Assembly: GCF_026212465.1 (NCBI RefSeq) | Contig: NC_080058.1 | Coordinates: forward strand, 4,468,501-4,532,500 | DNA: 64,000 nucleotides | Direction: 5' to 3' | DNA from: Amaranthus tricolor | Taxonomy: Eukaryota; Streptophyta; Magnoliopsida; Caryophyllales; Amaranthaceae | Shown: one piece after another, positions 58,117-64,000 of the stretch | Layout: each line of letters begins with the position of its first letter | Numbering within the stretch: the stretch's first letter is position 1 | The notes under the pieces: generated by a model | The model's database searches: none | Seen by the model: only the letters and a program-made list of their open reading frames with translations | Told to the model about the DNA's origin: nothing | Position numbers and translations under genes: made by a program

Positions 58117-59277
58117 TTCTCATCTAACCCTCTCTTTCCTCATAATCCCTTGTAATAAAAAATGAAAATTATATACATCATATGAAGTTATGAATATCTT
58201 ACAAAATCACACATTATATAATTATTAATTTAAAACAAAATAATTTTAATTTATTTAATCCATAAATGAACAATATTTATGGATCATTAGAAGGAAAAAA
58301 CAAAAAAAATGAATAGAGAAGAGTAGTAAAGTAAAGAAAATTGGGATGGAGTAAGGAAGTTAAAAGGTGGATAATTTGGGCCTAAAAAGGAAGAACAAAG
58401 CTTGAATAATAAGTTGTTAGAAAAAGACAAGTGTAAGACAAGGCAAATGCACAAGACGTGCTTTTGATCTGGACGTGGCCACTACCTTGTCCAATGTTTA
58501 CATCTCTTTCCGTCCACGCTGGACTTCTCCTTTAGGTTTGGTAATAATTGTCTGAATCAGTTTGAATTGCTTTCTATAAATTTGTTACATATGTAAATAT
58601 AAATAAAATATTTATAAATATTATGTAACAAATTTAATAGAATGAAAGACTATTGTTTAAATTATTAGTTCTTGTATATTTTTGAGATTAGATTAGATAA
58701 ATTCTCGTGCAAATATATATTTTTATATTTTTAAAATATTTTAATTTTGTTTTAGTAACACTTAATTGATTTATTTGATATTTTATACAATTCTCCTTTT
58801 TAAAAAGATTTGTGTAGGTGAGTTGAAATTGTGACAATTTTCATAAGACTGAAAGGAAATTAATTGAATAGTGTAGGAAAAATTAGTCTATTAATTTTTT
58901 TCATTTTATTTAGTGCAACACTTTATAAGTTAGCTGAAATTTTATTTTTATTTTGTCGACTTTTAACTTGTTAATCCTAATTTTTATACCCAAAATTAAT
59001 ATTCTCTATTCTCTACAAACATTTTATTTTGAATAATGTCATAAACACTTTCTCTAATTCATATCTACAAGCCTTCTTTTACTTTCTCTTATTTTTTATA
59101 TTATTCCCAAAATTTAATCATCCCTGTCAGTTTCATATTTGTGCAATTGTTGGTCGTTTACAAGCCAATAAGCGATAGAGATGACTAAGATTTTTTGTAC
59201 TACCAATAAACCAATTGAACAAGTAAACAACATTAGGACAAAGAAAATCCTTTATTATTTCAGTTAGAAAACAAATA
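58117..59277. other. Gene-free AT-rich DNA
   Basis: No supported feature. Confidence 0.5.
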
Positions 59278-59500
59278 CTTCCTTATTCAACCTATTTGTT
59301 CTATTGAGTTTTTGATTACTATTTACTTATCACTTTTAATTTGTATTTTATTCTTTTCAATAAGTTAAAATATAATCAAATGAAATTTTATTTGATTCGC
59401 CTCTTAATATTAATTTTTCATAATTTTTAATTAAACATATTAAGGTTTAAAATATTATCTTGACAGTGCGAAAAAACTAAATGAGACTAATCAGAGGGAA
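59278..59500. mobile_element. Decayed MITE, same family as 17399-17639
   Basis: Interior blocks CACTTTTAATTTG, TTTTATTCTT, AAATGAAATTTTATTTGAT and TTTTTAATTA follow the same order as in 17399-17639. The inverted ends are diverged (CTTCCTTATTCAAC and reversed TTCCCTCTGATTAG) and TA-flanked. Confidence 0.65.
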
Positions 59501-59749
59501 TATTACTTTTCACTAGAAATCTAAATTCGAATTAGAGGTGTTCATTCGAGTTATTGAGTTAATTTCAAGTTAGATATTTCTAATTAGTTTGAAATCGAAT
59601 TTTTTGTCCATATCGTTGTTTTATATAATTATAAATCATTTTTAAAGTAAGGTAAATCTGATTCAATTACAAAATTAAATAAATTATAAATTATCAAATT
59701 TATTTTAAACCCTCTAATTTAATTTTAACCTAAGTCTTTTATTCTCTCG

Positions 59750-60264
59750 GCCATTCCCATAAACAAAACAAAAGGACAAACACCCGGTATTTTTCCATAC
59801 CAATGCATTCCCAGGAAACCTGTATAAGTGTAACAGCTGTTTACTCTCTGTTTCTCTAAAAATACAGAGAGGTTTGAGAAAGTCGATAAAAGTGCCTAAA
59901 ACCTCCCACCAAACATATTACACTATGACTACTTCTCCTTTCTTTTCTTAATTCTTTTCTTCCTCCATTTTTTTATATCAATCATTTTCTTTACCAAACT
60001 TATCTATATAATCTATTTGTTCTTTATTATATTGATTCTTCATCAGAATAATTCTCAAACCCAACTCAAATTTTCAATTCTTAGCCTTCCTTTTACAGTT
60101 ATTCAATCATTGTCATTCTCTTAATCTATTATTTGTACTTTCATTATAGTCAACACCCAAGTTTTTAAGGACATAATCACATAATCACCCTTTGAACAAG
60201 CTAGTTTTCTGGGTTTGATTCATCATTTTGGACTGCTTTTAAAATCAAAAGTTTCTGATAAGTG
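59750..60264 (+). promoter_or_regulatory. Promoter and leader exon of the O-fucosyltransferase gene
   Basis: A pyrimidine-rich leader ends at a donor AGTG|GTAAGT (GT at 60265). The next acceptor in a suitable place (AAAACAG, ending 62375) precedes the coding exon. The transcription start was not located. Confidence 0.5.
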
Positions 60265-61260
60265 GTAAGTTTTCTGCAATCTTTTAAACTAGTTAGTTTT
60301 TGTGTCAGTAATTAACTCAAATAAAGCTTAAGCTGATGGTTGAGGTCCCAAAATATATTATATAGCTTAGCGGGTTAGAAGTGTGCAGAATATTCGACTT
60401 AAATTTTATATCTGTGACCTCTTGTCACATTGACACATTGATTACTGATAGATGATTTGATATAGAGTTTGTGGGTGGGTTTGTTTTTGTTTGGTGGGTT
60501 AAATTTTAATTTTGTTGTTGTAATTGGTGTTTGTTTATCTTTGGATAGTTGTAAATTTGAATGTATAAGACACGCCCTTTTACTCACTTTGGTTTTAGAA
60601 ATGCATGCTTTTATAAACCACCAAAAAATTTAGGCTTAAGTCTGCATAGGCTATAGCTCAAGTCGTTTGATACAAACTTATTAAGAAATAACAAGCAGAG
60701 TTGATTGTGTACACTATACACTTATAGATATGAGTGTTCAAACCGTCTTATACTAATATTATGAATTTGGATATGTTTTCAAATGTAAGTTTGTCTTGTC
60801 TGATTAAAATGTGCAGAAAACAGAATTCTAAACTGCACAGTTTTAGATAATTCTCTAATCTTTCCATGCTTTTAAAATAATAAAAAACAAATTATAGATA
60901 ATTTTAGGGTATTTTTAAATATTTTACGTAAATTGTAAATTTAAAAGGCGGACTGAATTTAGGTGTTGATGAAACCGAGTAATCAGCAATAGGAAAAAAG
61001 TAAAGGTATAAATTTTTGATGTAAATTTGCTAGGGGAGCCAAAGTCAATCTATAAAACATGTGTTTTTTTTTTTTGTTGAGGTTAAGTGGACCAATTAAA
61101 TACCATCTACCTATAATGGTACTAGATAATGGATTTTTGAAAGAATTAAAACAAATGTCTGGTGAACAAGCACGAAAAAAAGGTCAACATAAGTGCTTTC
61201 CCCACAAAAATTTAAACCTGTGGTTAAGTATATAAAAGGCAGTGTGGTTCCTTATATTTT

Positions 61261-61326
61261 ATGGGTTGGTTTCGTTTTTAAGGGGTGATGTTTTATGGGT
61301 TGGTTTCGTTTTTAAGGGGTGTCTAG
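61261..61326. repeat. Two-copy tandem repeat, 34-bp unit
   Basis: ATGGGTTGGTTTCGTTTTTA begins at 61261 and again at 61295, with near identity. Confidence 0.9.
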
Positions 61327-62040
61327 AAAAGTAAAGCCACAATATTACAAGCGGATTTCTAAGTCTATATAATAATATTGCTAAATTAAGGTATTTGACC
61401 TCTTTTTTGCTGTGCTTTCTAGATAAATATTTACCTTGCTTTAGGTCAAAAACGACCTTATATAAATGTTGTAGCTTCTTTGCACGAGAGCCCTTTAAAA
61501 GTTCGAACAAAGGTGTCAATAAAATTTGAGTGTACATGCTAAATTCAGTGTCCTTAATTAAGATACCTACCTTGCACTTTGTTCCATACATGAACAATGA
61601 TCAGAGTTTTATGATTTTGTGAATACAAATTTGATTCTCTAATGGAAATTCCTGATTGTGCAAATACATGAATTGGGTGCACTTTAGATGAAAACAACAT
61701 AACATTAAAAAATTTCTGAGAAAACTTGTCTCTCAAGTCCATAATCTATCCCAAAAATGCTGAAAGAGGTTCCTATATACTTTCCTTAGTCTCTTTATCT
61801 TGTGTAATGGCTAGCCACCTAAAGAAACCAAGGAAATAGTGTAGTCTTATCCATATAGTTTCTATGTTTTAGCATGAGAGCATGCATAGTAATCAGGGAC
61901 GGTGTAAAAATACCCAATAGTTTTTTAAAGCCTATTTATTTTTACATTTTTTTTGTAATTTTGAGGCCTAAAAACAACCAACTAAAGTAAAAGTAATGCA
62001 AACTTATATTTGAAACCCTTTAATTTCGACGACCTATACC

Positions 62041-62154
62041 ATCAAAGACCTTGAACATGCCTATAACCACCCTATGCCATCGAAGACCTTGAACATGCCT
62101 ATAACCACCCTATACTATCAAAGACCTTGAACATGCCTAGAACCACCCTGATAG
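62041..62154. repeat. Three-copy tandem repeat, 38-bp unit
   Basis: ATCAAAGACCTTGAACATGC begins at 62041, 62079 (one mismatch) and 62117. It sits about 220 bp before the coding exon acceptor. Confidence 0.9.
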
Positions 62155-62470
62155 TGTGATCAATGTCACATGATTCGCTAATCCCCTCGCAAATCGCAAA
62201 TTGAAAAAAGGCGAATTATGCTAGGGGTTTTAGGCTATTTTGAACCATTTTTAGCAAATTGCGAATTCAATAGGCGAACTAACTAGCGAATTATGTTTCA
62301 TTGAGAGTGATACTTAATCCTCGGTTGTATCTCAGTCTGGCTAATTCTATGTCTTACCTTTATTTCTTAAAACAGGTTGAAGTTATTAGGCTAATAAGGG
62401 ATATATTGATCAAAAAGAAGAAACAAGCTTATAGGGAAAACACTAAGAGAGTTATAGTTTGTTTGAGCAT

Positions 62471-64000
62471 ATGGGGAAGCCAAGGAGGCTATCTTACATA
62501 GCAGTACCATCCCAAATCATAAACTCCCTCTCTTCGTCTTCCCTCAATTCTCTACTCGAGTCTCCGAAGAAATCTTCCAAGAGAGGAAAGAAGTTTGTTC
62601 TATGCAGCAACCTGATTAAGAGGCCAACCTTGTGTTTTTTGACACTAATTTTCGTCGTAGGATTTTTTGGCCTTATAAAACTCTACTTTAACCTCAATTT
62701 AGAGCCATTGACACAGTTGTTCCCTACCCCATGTAATCAGTTAGATACAGTTAAGTCAAACAATGGGATTATGCTTGCACAAGAAGAGCAGCTCGGGCTT
62801 AACAAGAGTATGCGCCGATTATCAGAAGACAAGAACATAAAAATGGTGAACGAGAAGGAAAATGAAGAGGCTTCTAGCACTTTCTGGAAGCAACCGGATA
62901 GTTTTGGGTATAAACCGTGTCTAACATTCAGCCAAGAATATAAGAAGACAAGTCCAGATATCCTTAAGGACAGGACTAAATACTTGATGGTGGTTGTAAG
63001 TGGTGGGATGAATCAACAACGGAATCAGATTGTTGATGCTGTTGTAATTGCTCGAATTCTTGGAGCTGCACTTGTTGTTCCTGTTCTTCAAGTTAACATC
63101 ATATGGGGAGATGAGAGGTAGCTACACTTTCATTCCCATTTTCTATTTTTCCATTTTTGGATTGATTGACTGATTATTGTATCTATTGATGATGTGTTTA
63201 GTGAATTCTCGGATATATTCGATTTAGAGCACTTTAAGAAAACGCTTGCAGATGATGTACGAATTGTTTCATCACTTCCATCAACACACTTGAGGACCAA
63301 ACCACCCGAGGAGAGTCAAACTCCCTTCGATGCCTCCCCACGATGGATCCGCCAACATTACCATGGAAAGGTAGCATTTATACGCATTTTTCTTTTTTTT
63401 CTGGGGTAGGCTAGAAAATCCCTACAGATGATTCTCAACATTTTAATGCTAGTTTTATTACCATTTTTTTTTTTAATTCTAAGGTAGGCTAGAAACCGGT
63501 TCTCAACATTTTTATGCTTACTTGTGGAACCAAGTCACCTATGACTTTGTTTATCGCTATATCACGGTCAACTAACTACATAGAATCGCATTGGCTAGCG
63601 AAAGTTAAAAATACACGTGTTCATAGTGTTGTGTTTACGTTCCTTGCAGCTCAGAAGATATGGGGTTTTGCTGTTACGTGGTCTAGATTCAAGGCTGTCG
63701 AAGGATCTCCCATCCGATCTGCAGAAGCTACGCTGCAAGGTATCATGTCGCATCACGATCAATATCACATCAATAATTTTTTGCGATCCTATGAATTGTT
63801 TCTGACGGTTCTGTTTTCTTGTCAGGTCGCCTTTCATGCCCTCAAGTTTGCCCCCCACATTTTACACATCGGTAACAAGATTGCTGAAAGGATGAGCCAC
63901 AAAGGCCCTTATATAGCTCTCCATCTGCGCATGGAGAAAGATGTTTGGATTAGAACTGGGTGTTCACCGGGTTTGAGTACAGAATATGATGACATGATCG
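62471..64000 (+). CDS. O-fucosyltransferase family protein (5' part, cut by the window end)
   Basis: Plant GDP-fucose protein O-fucosyltransferase-like family (former DUF246, GT65/GT106-related), a Golgi type II membrane enzyme class. The ATG at 62471 is the first in-frame ATG after the acceptor at 62375. Exons: 62471-63117, 63202-63370, 63650-63739 and 63826 to the edge; all junctions are GT-AG and in frame. Seen: a basic N-terminal tail, one membrane anchor at about residues 53-75 (LCFLTLIFVVGFFGLIKLY), a stem, then SGGMNQQRNQIVDAVVIARIL, the VVPVL and WGDESEFSDIFD blocks, and IALHLRMEKDVWIRTGC, whose H-x-R-x-E pattern is the family's donor-site motif. The C-terminal third is outside the window. 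Substrate is unknown; related members act on wall polysaccharides or proteins. No damage is visible. Confidence 0.93.

Larger units (their letters stand above)
60265..62375 (+). other. Leader intron (2.1 kb) of the O-fucosyltransferase gene
   Basis: Bounded by GT at 60265 and AG at 62374-62375. It contains a two-copy 34-bp tandem repeat (61261-61326) and a three-copy 38-bp tandem repeat (62041-62154). Confidence 0.5.

Overview
The window is eudicot plant nuclear DNA. It is AT-rich, its genes have short exons with GT-AG introns, it holds many small non-autonomous DNA transposons, and the recognisable genes are plant-specific. The genus cannot be fixed from sequence alone. All exon coordinates come from reading frames and splice sites by eye; no alignment or RNA data were available.

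Region by region. 1-1871 (minus): first exon of a group C bZIP transcription factor; the rest of the gene lies left of the window. 3805-8581: a complete 4.8-kb Mutator-like element (MULE) with a 9-bp target duplication, whose gene splices a MULE transposase N-terminus onto a plant mobile domain (PMD) and has lost the catalytic domain. 8591-12200: GDP-mannose 3,5-epimerase (ascorbate synthesis), six coding exons, all reconstructed; the MULE sits in its promoter. 12200-24250: gene-free, rich in Stowaway-like MITEs, with a degenerate minisatellite. 24362-27385: an intronless autoinhibited Ca2+-ATPase. 59750-64000: the 5' part of an O-fucosyltransferase-family gene with a 2.1-kb leader intron, running off the right edge.

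The most unusual object is 28543-44874. Two diverged LTR-like sequences lie in inverted orientation at the outer ends, flanked by a near-matching 5-bp target duplication (AACTT/AACTC). Between them is an array of palindromes with a period of about 2.39 kb. Six 'U' axes (30584, 32065, 34461, 36851, 39233, 41619) alternate with six 'P' axes (31779, 33260, 35652, 38041, 40419, 42797). Each arm carries a decayed copy of an unrecognised protein-coding segment (P), and the outermost arms add a second segment (T) ending in a splice donor. A solo LTR of the same family lies at 49813-50438. Such a locus should make long double-stranded RNA and deserves small-RNA analysis.

The right third also holds a Cassandra TRIM retrotransposon (5S rRNA-like LTRs, tRNA-Met-type primer site), a Cassandra solo LTR nested inside a 1.6-kb MULE with captured sequence, a MULE-type MITE, and a fold-back element. 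No cellular pathway obviously links the host genes; they are unrelated neighbours separated by transposon-rich DNA.
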